Assembly: GCA_016867655.1 (NCBI GenBank)
Contig: VGJA01000069.1
Coordinates: forward strand, 1-5,732
DNA from: Candidatus Altarchaeales archaeon
GTDB lineage: Archaea > Altiarchaeota > Altiarchaeia > IMC4 > SCGC-AAA252-I15
DNA: 5,732 bases
Direction of reading: 5' to 3'
Shown: piece after piece, positions 1 through 5,706 of the stretch
How the letters are laid out: every line of letters starts with the position of its first letter
How positions within the stretch are numbered: the stretch's first letter is position 1
Position numbers and translations under genes: made by a program
The notes under the pieces: generated by a model
What the model saw: the letters and a program-made list of their open reading frames with translations, nothing else
What the model was told of the DNA's origin: nothing
Databases searched by the model: none

Positions 1-88
1 ATGTTGTTTTGGTTTGGATGCAGCCTCCTGGAAGGAGCACGATAATCAGGAGTAGAAGTGTGTGTAATGCAATAAGGCGTCTGCTCAT
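1..88 (-). CDS. N-terminal part of a predicted archaeal lipoprotein (runs off the left edge)
   Basis: Reading the minus strand from the ATG at 88 gives 29 uninterrupted codons to the window edge. They form a classic secretion signal: a basic start (MSRR), a hydrophobic core of about 14 residues rich in Leu and Ile, and a lipobox-like LPGGC with the cysteine at residue 23, followed by a polar, Thr-rich stretch (IQTKTT). This is the usual layout of archaeal exported lipoproteins, in which the cysteine is lipidated and anchors the protein to the outer face of the membrane. The residue at -3 is Pro rather than the common Leu, so the lipobox is not perfect. An in-frame ATG at 109 follows a TAA at 110-112 and would add seven residues (MPVIYIN), but it lies inside the TATA-like element, so 88 is preferred. 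The mature domain is outside the window and its function is unknown. It is divergent from the thioredoxin-like gene at 142. Confidence 0.7.
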   Translation of the reverse strand, partial: MSRRLIALHTLLLLIIVLLPGGCIQTKTT

Positions 89-108
89 GTTTATATATAT
101 TACTGGCA

Positions 109-116
109 TTTATAAG
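109..116. promoter_or_regulatory. Near-symmetric TATA box probably shared by two divergent genes
   Basis: TTTATAAG on the plus strand reads CTTATAAA on the minus strand, so it resembles an archaeal TATA box both ways. Its centre (112.5) is 29.5 nt before the ATG at 142 and 24.5 nt before the ATG at 88. Archaeal TATA boxes are normally centred about 26-27 nt before the transcription start, so both mRNAs could begin at or within a few nt of their start codons. No Shine-Dalgarno sequence precedes either ATG, which agrees with leaderless translation. A second AT-rich tract at 90-102 (TTTATATATATTA) is an alternative box for the plus-strand gene and would give a leader of roughly 20 nt. Confidence 0.5.
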
Positions 117-141
117 CTGGTTTTCTTATTTGTATTGAACT

Positions 142-867
142 ATGACAGAGGGGAAACTTAAAGTGGACTGGGGTTTGCTGGTTTTAGCCCTGCTGGTAGG
201 GTTGTTTGCCGGAGCCTTGTTTTTCCCAAGAACCAGCGTGGAGTATGCTAATGTGACGTGCCCTTCCTGCGAAAATCTGCTTTCCAAGGAAGAGGGGTTG
301 AGCGTCATCTACTTGTATCCTGTGGAGTGTGGGAACTGCGATGTCTCTAGGGTTAAAATGCTTGCAGACAAAGTGGGCGTCCCTTTTATGGCTTTTGTGA
401 ACGACGCCGTTGGGTATCCCAATATACTGGTGACGAGGCAGGACAAGAGCATTAATAAGAGTGTTTCCACTATCGCCAGGGCGAGCAATGATTATAATGT
501 TGTTGCCACATTGTGTCTGGCTGGAAACAAGATGGCCTGCAACATGAAAGAAAGCATGGCCACGGTAATGCAGACTTGTTTGGAGGAGGAGGGAGTTTCA
601 CTTGACTCTGTAGTCTACTACTATTCGGACTGGTGTGGAACGCTGTGCAACAACATGGAAAGCCCGCTGGAGAAGATAGAAGGCAAAGGATTCAAAGTAT
701 TGCGCATCAATGAAAAAGACAACACTCCAGAAAAAGAATGCCTGAAAGACTTTCTGAACTACGCAGGCGGGTTTCCGCAGCTCATCTGCCCAAGCAAGGT
801 TATATCCAACACAGGCGCCTTGAGCACTGACGGCCTGGAGCAATTTGCAGAAGAATGCGGGAAGTAG
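142..867 (+). CDS. Membrane-anchored, cysteine-rich protein with two thioredoxin-like halves
   Basis: The product has 241 residues. One hydrophobic segment (about residues 11-28) probably anchors it with the rest outside the cytoplasm. Just after it comes CPSC (40-43). Two similar halves follow. Half A (about 54-99) starts SVIYLYPVECGNC, with a CxxC at 63-66 after a beta strand, and ends near GYPNI. Half B (about 156-219) starts SVVYYYSDWCGTLC (cysteines 165 and 169) and ends near GGFPQLIC. The strand-then-cysteine-pair layout and the later FP or YP, resembling the cis-proline loop, are typical of the thioredoxin fold. Half B has WCGTLC where WCGPC is usual, so the pair is CxxxC. There are 12 cysteines in total (also 125, 133, 146, 200, 216, 239). 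A thiol-disulfide role on the outer membrane face is inferred; no precise family is recognised. The start is set by an in-frame TGA at 136-138. The gene ends 2 nt from the leuS stop. Confidence 0.85.
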   Translation: MTEGKLKVDWGLLVLALLVGLFAGALFFPRTSVEYANVTCPSCENLLSKEEGLSVIYLYPVECGNCDVSRVKMLADKVGVPFMAFVNDAVGYPNILVTRQDKSINKSVSTIARASNDYNVVATLCLAGNKMACNMKESMATVMQTCLEEEGVSLDSVVYYYSDWCGTLCNNMESPLEKIEGKGFKVLRINEKDNTPEKECLKDFLNYAGGFPQLICPSKVISNTGALSTDGLEQFAEECGK

Positions 868-869
868 TT

Positions 870-3722
870 TTATTCCATGTATATGCCCGGCTTCATTGGG
901 AGTGCGTATTTAGACTTCTGTTCTGGATCGTGTGTTGGTTTTTCTTGTATTGTTATTTTCATGTTTAGTTCTTTTTCGAGGAATGTTTTGGCTTGGGTGA
1001 GTGTTTCATTTTCCTGGCTTCTTTCAAGCAGGACTTCTGGTAGTTCTTCTTTCCGTGTTTGCATTATTTTCGCGATTTCTTTGCCTTGTTGTCTCAATTC
1101 ACTGTCAGCCACAAGGTCTTTCATTTGCTTGCCTTCTTTTATTGCATTGTAGACTTTGTATTTCCAGTCCGGGCTTAGGTAGAAGTGTATTTGTGTTGGA
1201 GTTTTTTTCATTATTTTGAGTATGTTTTGCACGTCTTCCAGCAGGTTTTTGAGGTAGTTTTCCCTGGCGTCGATGGTTTTGTCTATTGCCGTTTCGCTGG
1301 CTTCAGGGTATTTTTCATTTAAGACAAAAGTTTTTTTGCCCATTTTTTCCCAGAGCTCTTCGCAGGTGAATGGCGTGAATGGAGCCATAAGCTTGACCCA
1401 GCTTTCAGCCAGCTTGGACATTACCTTGCTGTTGGGTTTTTCAGCCCTTCTTTGATACCAATTGATGTCTGCAAGCAGATCGTAGAGGGCTGACTGGACT
1501 GCCTTTCTGGCATTCGAGTTGTCCAAGGCTTTTCTAGCTTCTATGGTTCTTTCAGCCAGACGGTTTTTCATCCAAATGTCTATGTCAAACTCCGAGGATG
1601 CGCCTTCCGCTTTGATGGCTTTTTCCGCAAACTCCTGGAACTGGCTTAATTTCTTTCTTGCATTCTCAACCTGGTTTTCACGCCAGTCCAATGTTGTGTC
1701 CGGGTCTGCAGCATACACCAAGTATAGTCTAACAACGTCTGCACCGTATTTCTTTATGCTGGAGTGTATTGGAATCACGTTGCCCAAACTTTTGGACATC
1801 TTCCTGCCTTCTGCAATCAACATCTCGTTGAGACTGATTTTTTTAGGCCAAAACTGGCTTGGAAACACTGCAGCATGGTGGAACATCATGAAAGTCAAAT
1901 GGTTGGAGATGTGGGCTATCCCTGTTCTTCTTTCGTCCATAGGATACCAGTAGGAAAATTCAGCATGGATTTTTTCCAGAAGCTTGGGGTCTATTCCAGT
2001 CTTTTTGCTGACTTCCATTGCACTGCCAATTCCAAGAAAAACAAAGTCAAAGAATTCCGGCTTCAGCTGGCTTTCAGAAAGCTTGCCTGCAGTCAAATTG
2101 TGCGCAATGGTATAGTAGGCCATGTATATGGTGCTGTCTGACAGGGATTCTATCATCCAGCGTTCGTCAAACGGCAGCTTTGTCCCCAAACCACGATTCC
2201 GGGTGCAAGGCCACTCATGCAGCCACTGTATTGTGTGCTCAAAACCCCTTCTATACATCTCGGGCTCTATGGCAATCTTCAGCAGAAGTTCATTGGTGAT
2301 TTCCTTCCAGCCAATGTCTCCATAGTTGAGGAACCACTGGTCTGCCAAAACCTTTATGACCAAATCCGTGCCGCACCTGCACTTGGGCTCCTTGATTGGC
2401 TGACCGTCCTTGTCCTTAATGTTCATTTCATGCATGGTTGTCAGCTGGCCCAGTTCCTTGAGTTTTTCTATTACTCGTTCTTTGGCTGCCATAACCCTCA
2501 AGCCTGAGAATTCGCCGCAGTTTTCGTTCGTTATTCCTCGGTAGTATTCGTCTTTGTAGAGTTCTTGAGTCACTTTCTCAAGCTTTTCATGCTCGGTCTG
2601 GGATTTGATTCCTTCTCTTTCAACCAAATCTTTGGCAGGAATTTCCGAATAACCGTCAATCTTGATTAGAGAAATGGGTTTTATGTCAATCTTCTGCTTG
2701 GCCATGACTTCTTCTCCAGCAATGTAATCGTAGGGAGCGTGCGCTGGCACTGAATTAACCACTCCTGTAGCTATGTCCACGTCAACGAATTCTGCTTCAA
2801 GCAACGGCACTTCACGGTTGACTATCGGAACAGTAAGTTTTTTGCCTGTCCCGCCTGCGGAGCCTGCCAGACTGCTGCCCCTGAATTTTTCCAATATTCT
2901 GACTTCATGCTGCTGGTTAGAGTACTTTTCAACAAACTTCTCTGCAACATACCAGATTTCATTGTCAACACTGGCTTTCACATAATTTTCATTTGGGTTA
3001 ATCCATGTGTTCACGATTCCAAAGACTGTTTCAGGCCTCAACGTGGCTGCCACCAGAAAGCCGTCCTGGAATTTCATTTTTATCAAGTAGAGTTCGTTCA
3101 TGCCTATCTCGTATTCGTCTCCAGACTTGATGTCGTCGGTCGTCACGGGATTCCCGCAGTTGGGGCAGTAGTAGACCGCGTGCTTTCCTTTCATGACAAA
3201 GCCCTTTTCCTTCAGTTTGAGATACTGCCAGCGTATGAAGGCGTTGTATTGCCTGTCGCCTGTGGTGAAGAACCGCCTCCAGTCTATGGCATAGCCCATG
3301 TCCTCAAAGTCTTGCTTTATGGCATTGGCATAGAATTCGGCGACGTTTTCAGGTTTTGTGAAGCCGGCAACGATTTCGTCAACCTTGCTTTTGTCTGACT
3401 CGTAGAACGAAACGTATTCTTTGTTTCCTTCAATGGCCTTTTTGTCCCCCTGCTCTACTTTCCTAGAGATTGCCAGAATCGGCGTTCCAGTGATGTGCGA
3501 GGCCATTGGAAACAACACGTTAAAGCCTGCCATGCGCTTGTATCTCGCAGTAACGTCTCCCAAAGTATAGCTTCTCGCATGGCCAACGTGCAATGCTCCA
3601 GACGCATAGGGATAGGGCACTGTAAGAAAGTATTTCGGCCTCTTCAAGTCTGGATTGCTTTCAAAAACCCCTGCCTTCTTCCAGCGCCCAAGCCACTTGG
3701 ATTCAACGCCACTAGACGTCAT
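870..3722 (-). CDS. leuS: Leucyl-tRNA synthetase, archaeal/eukaryotic type, full length
   Basis: This 950-residue class I synthetase charges tRNA(Leu) with leucine in the cytoplasm using ATP. The catalytic Rossmann fold starts with PYPYASGALHVGH, whose HIGH signature is HVGH (45-48). The KMSKS loop is exact at 641-645. A cysteine pair CPNC (186-189) and a CRC (448-450) look like metal-binding sites. The CP1 editing domain lies at about 220-335, with the threonine-region motif TLRPET (227-232) and VPAHAPYD, whose Asp332 matches the universal editing aspartate that removes mischarged amino acids. The anticodon-binding helical domain follows from about 700. The C-terminal domain ends in LPMKPGIYME, similar to the usual archaeal end, so the gene is intact; archaeal relatives are near 960 residues. 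The ATG at 3722 lies 36 nt after the gatC stop and has a TATA-like box 28.5 nt upstream. A small Gly/Ser-rich loop (about 283-294) is the only odd spot. Confidence 0.97.
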   Translation of the reverse strand: MTSSGVESKWLGRWKKAGVFESNPDLKRPKYFLTVPYPYASGALHVGHARSYTLGDVTARYKRMAGFNVLFPMASHITGTPILAISRKVEQGDKKAIEGNKEYVSFYESDKSKVDEIVAGFTKPENVAEFYANAIKQDFEDMGYAIDWRRFFTTGDRQYNAFIRWQYLKLKEKGFVMKGKHAVYYCPNCGNPVTTDDIKSGDEYEIGMNELYLIKMKFQDGFLVAATLRPETVFGIVNTWINPNENYVKASVDNEIWYVAEKFVEKYSNQQHEVRILEKFRGSSLAGSAGGTGKKLTVPIVNREVPLLEAEFVDVDIATGVVNSVPAHAPYDYIAGEEVMAKQKIDIKPISLIKIDGYSEIPAKDLVEREGIKSQTEHEKLEKVTQELYKDEYYRGITNENCGEFSGLRVMAAKERVIEKLKELGQLTTMHEMNIKDKDGQPIKEPKCRCGTDLVIKVLADQWFLNYGDIGWKEITNELLLKIAIEPEMYRRGFEHTIQWLHEWPCTRNRGLGTKLPFDERWMIESLSDSTIYMAYYTIAHNLTAGKLSESQLKPEFFDFVFLGIGSAMEVSKKTGIDPKLLEKIHAEFSYWYPMDERRTGIAHISNHLTFMMFHHAAVFPSQFWPKKISLNEMLIAEGRKMSKSLGNVIPIHSSIKKYGADVVRLYLVYAADPDTTLDWRENQVENARKKLSQFQEFAEKAIKAEGASSEFDIDIWMKNRLAERTIEARKALDNSNARKAVQSALYDLLADINWYQRRAEKPNSKVMSKLAESWVKLMAPFTPFTCEELWEKMGKKTFVLNEKYPEASETAIDKTIDARENYLKNLLEDVQNILKIMKKTPTQIHFYLSPDWKYKVYNAIKEGKQMKDLVADSELRQQGKEIAKIMQTRKEELPEVLLERSQENETLTQAKTFLEKELNMKITIQEKPTHDPEQKSKYALPMKPGIYME
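939..976 (+). terminator. Possible T-rich terminator for the thioredoxin-like gene
   Basis: Archaeal transcription often ends at runs of T. Two TTTTT runs (939-943 and 972-976), with a TTTT at 956-959 between them, lie 70-110 nt past the stop of the plus-strand gene. Because that gene is only 2 nt from the end of leuS, its terminator must lie inside the 3' part of leuS. These T runs are also simply Lys/Glu-rich leuS codons read on the other strand, so the call is weak. Confidence 0.22.
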
Positions 3723-3745
3723 TTCCAGATATATTAGGTTGTAAG

Positions 3746-3755
3746 AATTATAAGC
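3746..3755 (-). promoter_or_regulatory. TATA-like promoter element of leuS
   Basis: The minus strand reads GCTTATAATT here. The TTATAA core is centred at 3750.5, which is 28.5 nt before the leuS ATG (3722), and it sits entirely in the 36-nt gap after gatC. No Shine-Dalgarno sequence precedes the ATG. A leaderless or nearly leaderless leuS transcript is inferred. Confidence 0.5.
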
Positions 3756-3758
3756 AGA

Positions 3759-3989
3759 TTAAACGCCTTTTTCAGTGACCACAAAATTGTCCTCCCAGTG
3801 TGGAGCACTCTTCCTCATTTTTTCTCTGAAGCCTTTGGTTTCAACCGCCTTGCCGTCTTTACGGGTGATGTTCTTCATGTCAACGACGTAATGAGTTTCT
3901 TTAGTCTCTTTCACTCCTGAAAGCATTCTGGAAAACTCTTCAAGCAGTTTCACGCCGTCCCGCTGTATTTTGTCTCGGTCTAAAGCCAT
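3759..3989 (-). CDS. gatC: Short archaeal-type GatC-like subunit of tRNA-dependent amidotransferase
   Basis: The 76-residue protein resembles subunit C of the Asp-tRNA(Asn)/Glu-tRNA(Gln) amidotransferase GatCAB. This complex converts misacylated Asp-tRNA(Asn) or Glu-tRNA(Gln) into the amide form; GatC is the small strap that holds GatA and GatB together. Visible marks are one amphipathic helix (about residues 5-24, with LLEEFSRML), a central block THYVVDMKNITRKDG (32-46), and a C-terminal FREKMRKSAPHWEDNFVV. The last block matches the GatC pattern in which R..AP is followed by an ED and an aromatic-Val strand. Bacterial GatC has about 95-100 residues and an extra N-terminal helix; that part is missing here. 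No other start extends it: the frame is open upstream but has no ATG, GTG or TTG before running into the preceding gene. gatA and gatB are not in the window. The gene lies 37 nt after the nucleotidyltransferase and 36 nt before leuS. Confidence 0.72.
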   Translation of the reverse strand: MALDRDKIQRDGVKLLEEFSRMLSGVKETKETHYVVDMKNITRKDGKAVETKGFREKMRKSAPHWEDNFVVTEKGV

Positions 3990-4011
3990 TAGTAGAACTT
4001 GTATTTTAGGG

Positions 4012-4020
4012 GATAAAAAA
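4012..4020 (-). promoter_or_regulatory. TATA-like promoter element of gatC, overlapping a T run
   Basis: The minus strand reads TTTTTTATC. The TTTTTATC core is centred at 4015.5, 26.5 nt before the gatC ATG (3989), inside the 37-nt gap after the nucleotidyltransferase stop. The six-T run (4015-4020) begins 6 nt after that stop codon, so it could also end the upstream transcript. No Shine-Dalgarno sequence is seen before the ATG. Confidence 0.45.
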
Positions 4021-4026
4021 TGTGTC

Positions 4027-4599
4027 TTAGGGTATGTTCAGCCCGCGTGTGCTCTGGTAGAGCCGGATAAAGAAGTCTGGCCTGGTGGTGTCAGTGTCCA
4101 TTAGGTCTAGAAGTATTTTCCTGCGGGCAGCTTCTGGGGAAATGTTGTCTAGCATCTCTTCTTCCAAGACTTCTGCAGTGCGCCTTATGCCTCCGTCTTT
4201 CTGAACTCTGTAAACCCTGCCAAATGGGAAGAAGTTTACTTCAAACCTGGTTCCCGCCTGCCTGCCTATTCTATCCAGTTCGTCGCAGATTTCCTTCATC
4301 TCGGGCGGCTCAGACCCCATGCCAGCCCTAAGAACGCTGTTGCTCAAGCTTACAACAAAGTCTATGTCCTCTGCAGGCACTTTAAGATGGCCTGTCGCAA
4401 AACTGCCAGTCAGATAGAACCTTGTGATAATCCGCTGGTCCTTGAAATCGCGGAGGGTATTGATGGCCTGACGCAACGGCCCGGAAATTTTGGTCAAGTA
4501 AGCCTCAACCTCAGCTGGCAGGGGCTGCGGGAGTTCTTTGCTTTCATCAAGCCTGCCAACATTTTGAACTTGCCTGCCTGGTTTGTGACCTAAGTTCAT
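4027..4599 (-). CDS. Stand-alone minimal nucleotidyltransferase (DNA polymerase beta-like fold)
   Basis: The product has 190 residues counted from the ATG at 4599. The core motif of the superfamily is plain: FYLTGSFATG with the Gly-Ser pair at 64-65, then EDIDFVV with the metal-binding Asp78 and Asp80. A later strand, RFEVNFFPFG, places Glu120 where the third acidic residue is expected. Such enzymes move a nucleotide from an NTP to an acceptor, which may be a nucleic acid, protein or small molecule; the substrate here is unknown. The first 30 residues are polar and probably disordered, then come a helix (about 30-55), the core, and a helical C-terminus (about 140-180). It is too short for a CCA-adding enzyme. 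No HEPN or other toxin-antitoxin partner is adjacent, so a MNT-HEPN pair is not supported. A TTG at 4602 directly before the ATG could also start translation, but ATG is preferred and lies 27.5 nt from a TATA-like box. Confidence 0.75.
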   Translation of the reverse strand: MNLGHKPGRQVQNVGRLDESKELPQPLPAEVEAYLTKISGPLRQAINTLRDFKDQRIITRFYLTGSFATGHLKVPAEDIDFVVSLSNSVLRAGMGSEPPEMKEICDELDRIGRQAGTRFEVNFFPFGRVYRVQKDGGIRRTAEVLEEEMLDNISPEAARRKILLDLMDTDTTRPDFFIRLYQSTRGLNIP

Positions 4600-4622
4600 C
4601 AAATAGAATTACGCAAAAGTAG

Positions 4623-4630
4623 GATAAAAG
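4623..4630 (-). promoter_or_regulatory. TATA-like promoter element of the nucleotidyltransferase gene
   Basis: The minus strand reads CTTTTATC, centred at 4626.5, which is 27.5 nt before the ATG at 4599. It begins 5 nt after the stop codon of the upstream flavoprotein gene and is preceded by a purine-rich stretch (AAACAGG) that could act as a BRE. It shares the TTTTATC core with the gatC element. No Shine-Dalgarno sequence is present before the start. Confidence 0.45.
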
Positions 4631-4635
4631 CCTGT

Positions 4636-5706
4636 TTACCAGTATCCGGTAATCCTTTTTTTCAATAGTTCAGTTTGGTAGAATATGTTTTTAAGCAGTC
4701 TGCCTGCCGGCCCTTTGACGTCTCCTGTGATGAAGTTTATGGTGTCTCCAGATTTTGTGTTCATGTAGAGGAGGTCTACCAGCGCGCCTCCGAAAAGCCA
4801 GAGGAATAGTCTTCTGGAAAGGTTTGCTTTAATTTGAGGCGTGAACTGTTTTCTCCACATTCTGTCGTAGTCCAGGTTTTTTGTTATGGCGTCCGCAGCC
4901 ATTTTGCCTGACTCCAATGCAAACTTCATGCCGAATCCTCTGAACGGGTCTTGGAAGCCTGCAGCCTCGCCGACATAATACCTGCCGTCTACTACCGCTG
5001 TTTTTGGTATTGAGGCGTTTCCAAAACCGCCTGTAACTTCCAAAGGCTTTTTGTTGCCAACGATTTCTCTTAAAATCTTTTTTTCTTTTATGGCTTTTTT
5101 CAAAAGCGTTTTCGCCTGGCTTACGTAAGGCTGAAACAAACAGTTCATCAACACTATCTTGTCATCGTATGGAACTGCATACAGATACCATCCTCTTGGA
5201 GAATACTTGTCGTCATACATCATGAAGAAGTGGTCTTTTGGGAAAGAAGTGTTTTCGTAAATTTCGCCGTAGCCTGCTGCTTCAACCCGCCTTGGACCAG
5301 TGGCAACAATGTCCACCTGGCTTTCGTTCACGTTTTGGTTGAATTTGAACTCTACATCCAAGTCTAAGGCCTGCTTGTAGAGGCCGTATTCCAAAGAACC
5401 TGACCCGCCTCTCTGAATGAGGTATAAGGGCTCTTTTAGAGTCAAGTTCATGTCTCTTGACTGGGTTGAGAAAAAGACTTTTTGAAGGCTGAAGCTGTTG
5501 AACTCCGGCTTCAAGTTCAATTCAGCCAAATATTCTTTTGGCTGACGGTGCTCGCCCTGCAAGACCTGGAAGTTGGTGTTGCTCTGACATCCAACGGAAT
5601 TCCTGCGCTCGTAGACAACAACATTTACATCATTTAAAGCCAGGTTGATTGCAGCGCTCAAGCCGGAAAGCCCGGCCCCGAGGATTCTTACTGTTTTGGC
5701 CATCAT
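4636..5706 (-). CDS. FAD-dependent oxidoreductase of the geranylgeranyl reductase/FixC-like group
   Basis: The 356-residue flavoprotein begins with a dinucleotide-binding Rossmann motif, GAGLSGLSAA (10-19), and the ribose-binding acid Glu33 after VVVY. An ATGP (135-138) forms the second FAD contact. The third FAD motif, GEAAGFQDPFRGFGMKFALE (246-265), is the signature seen in geranylgeranyl reductases and related hydroxylase-fold enzymes. The substrate strand reads RGWYLYAVPYDD (171-182), where geranylgeranyl reductases often have a YxWxFP-like sequence; only part of that is kept. A hydrophobic stretch near 300-313 (LFLWLFGGALVDLL) may contact the membrane. Geranylgeranyl reductases saturate archaeal isoprenoid lipids or quinone tails and usually have about 390-450 residues, so this shorter protein may act on another isoprenoid or be a lycopene-cyclase-like relative. 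The start is ATG at 5706 or the next codon, ATG at 5703. The frame stays open upstream to the edge, but the Rossmann strand begins right after the start. No lipid gene is nearby. Confidence 0.8.
   Translation of the reverse strand: MMAKTVRILGAGLSGLSAAINLALNDVNVVVYERRNSVGCQSNTNFQVLQGEHRQPKEYLAELNLKPEFNSFSLQKVFFSTQSRDMNLTLKEPLYLIQRGGSGSLEYGLYKQALDLDVEFKFNQNVNESQVDIVATGPRRVEAAGYGEIYENTSFPKDHFFMMYDDKYSPRGWYLYAVPYDDKIVLMNCLFQPYVSQAKTLLKKAIKEKKILREIVGNKKPLEVTGGFGNASIPKTAVVDGRYYVGEAAGFQDPFRGFGMKFALESGKMAADAITKNLDYDRMWRKQFTPQIKANLSRRLFLWLFGGALVDLLYMNTKSGDTINFITGDVKGPAGRLLKNIFYQTELLKKRITGYW

Noticed and set aside
89..141. Small RNA or riboswitch in the divergent spacer
   Set aside because: The spacer is only 53 nt, AT-rich and without a stable hairpin; promoter elements explain it.
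598..843. Minus-strand open frame of 81 codons opposite the thioredoxin-like gene
   Set aside because: The plus-strand frame has clear structure (anchor, paired cysteines, duplicated halves), while this one has none.
1519..1953. Plus-strand open frame of 144 codons inside leuS
   Set aside because: It lies wholly opposite the conserved leuS coding frame, has no recognisable motif or promoter, and looks like a shadow of that gene.
2907..3398. Plus-strand open frame of 163 codons inside leuS
   Set aside because: It is antisense to the leuS editing and catalytic regions; its composition follows from leuS codons and no domain is visible.
4387..4593. Plus-strand open frame of 68 codons opposite the nucleotidyltransferase
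   Set aside because: It is antisense to a gene with a clear catalytic motif and has no start signal of its own.
4027..4599. Nucleotidyltransferase as half of a MNT-HEPN toxin-antitoxin pair
   Set aside because: Neither neighbour is a HEPN protein; they are gatC and a flavoprotein.
2085..5373. Frequent GCCTGC/GCAGGC words, for example at 2853, 2862, 3525, 4256 and 4260, considered as an uptake or regulatory word
   Set aside because: They fall within minus-strand coding regions, often as Ala-Gly or Gln-Ala codons, with no fixed spacing or context. Codon preference explains them well enough; a genome-wide word count would be needed to claim more.
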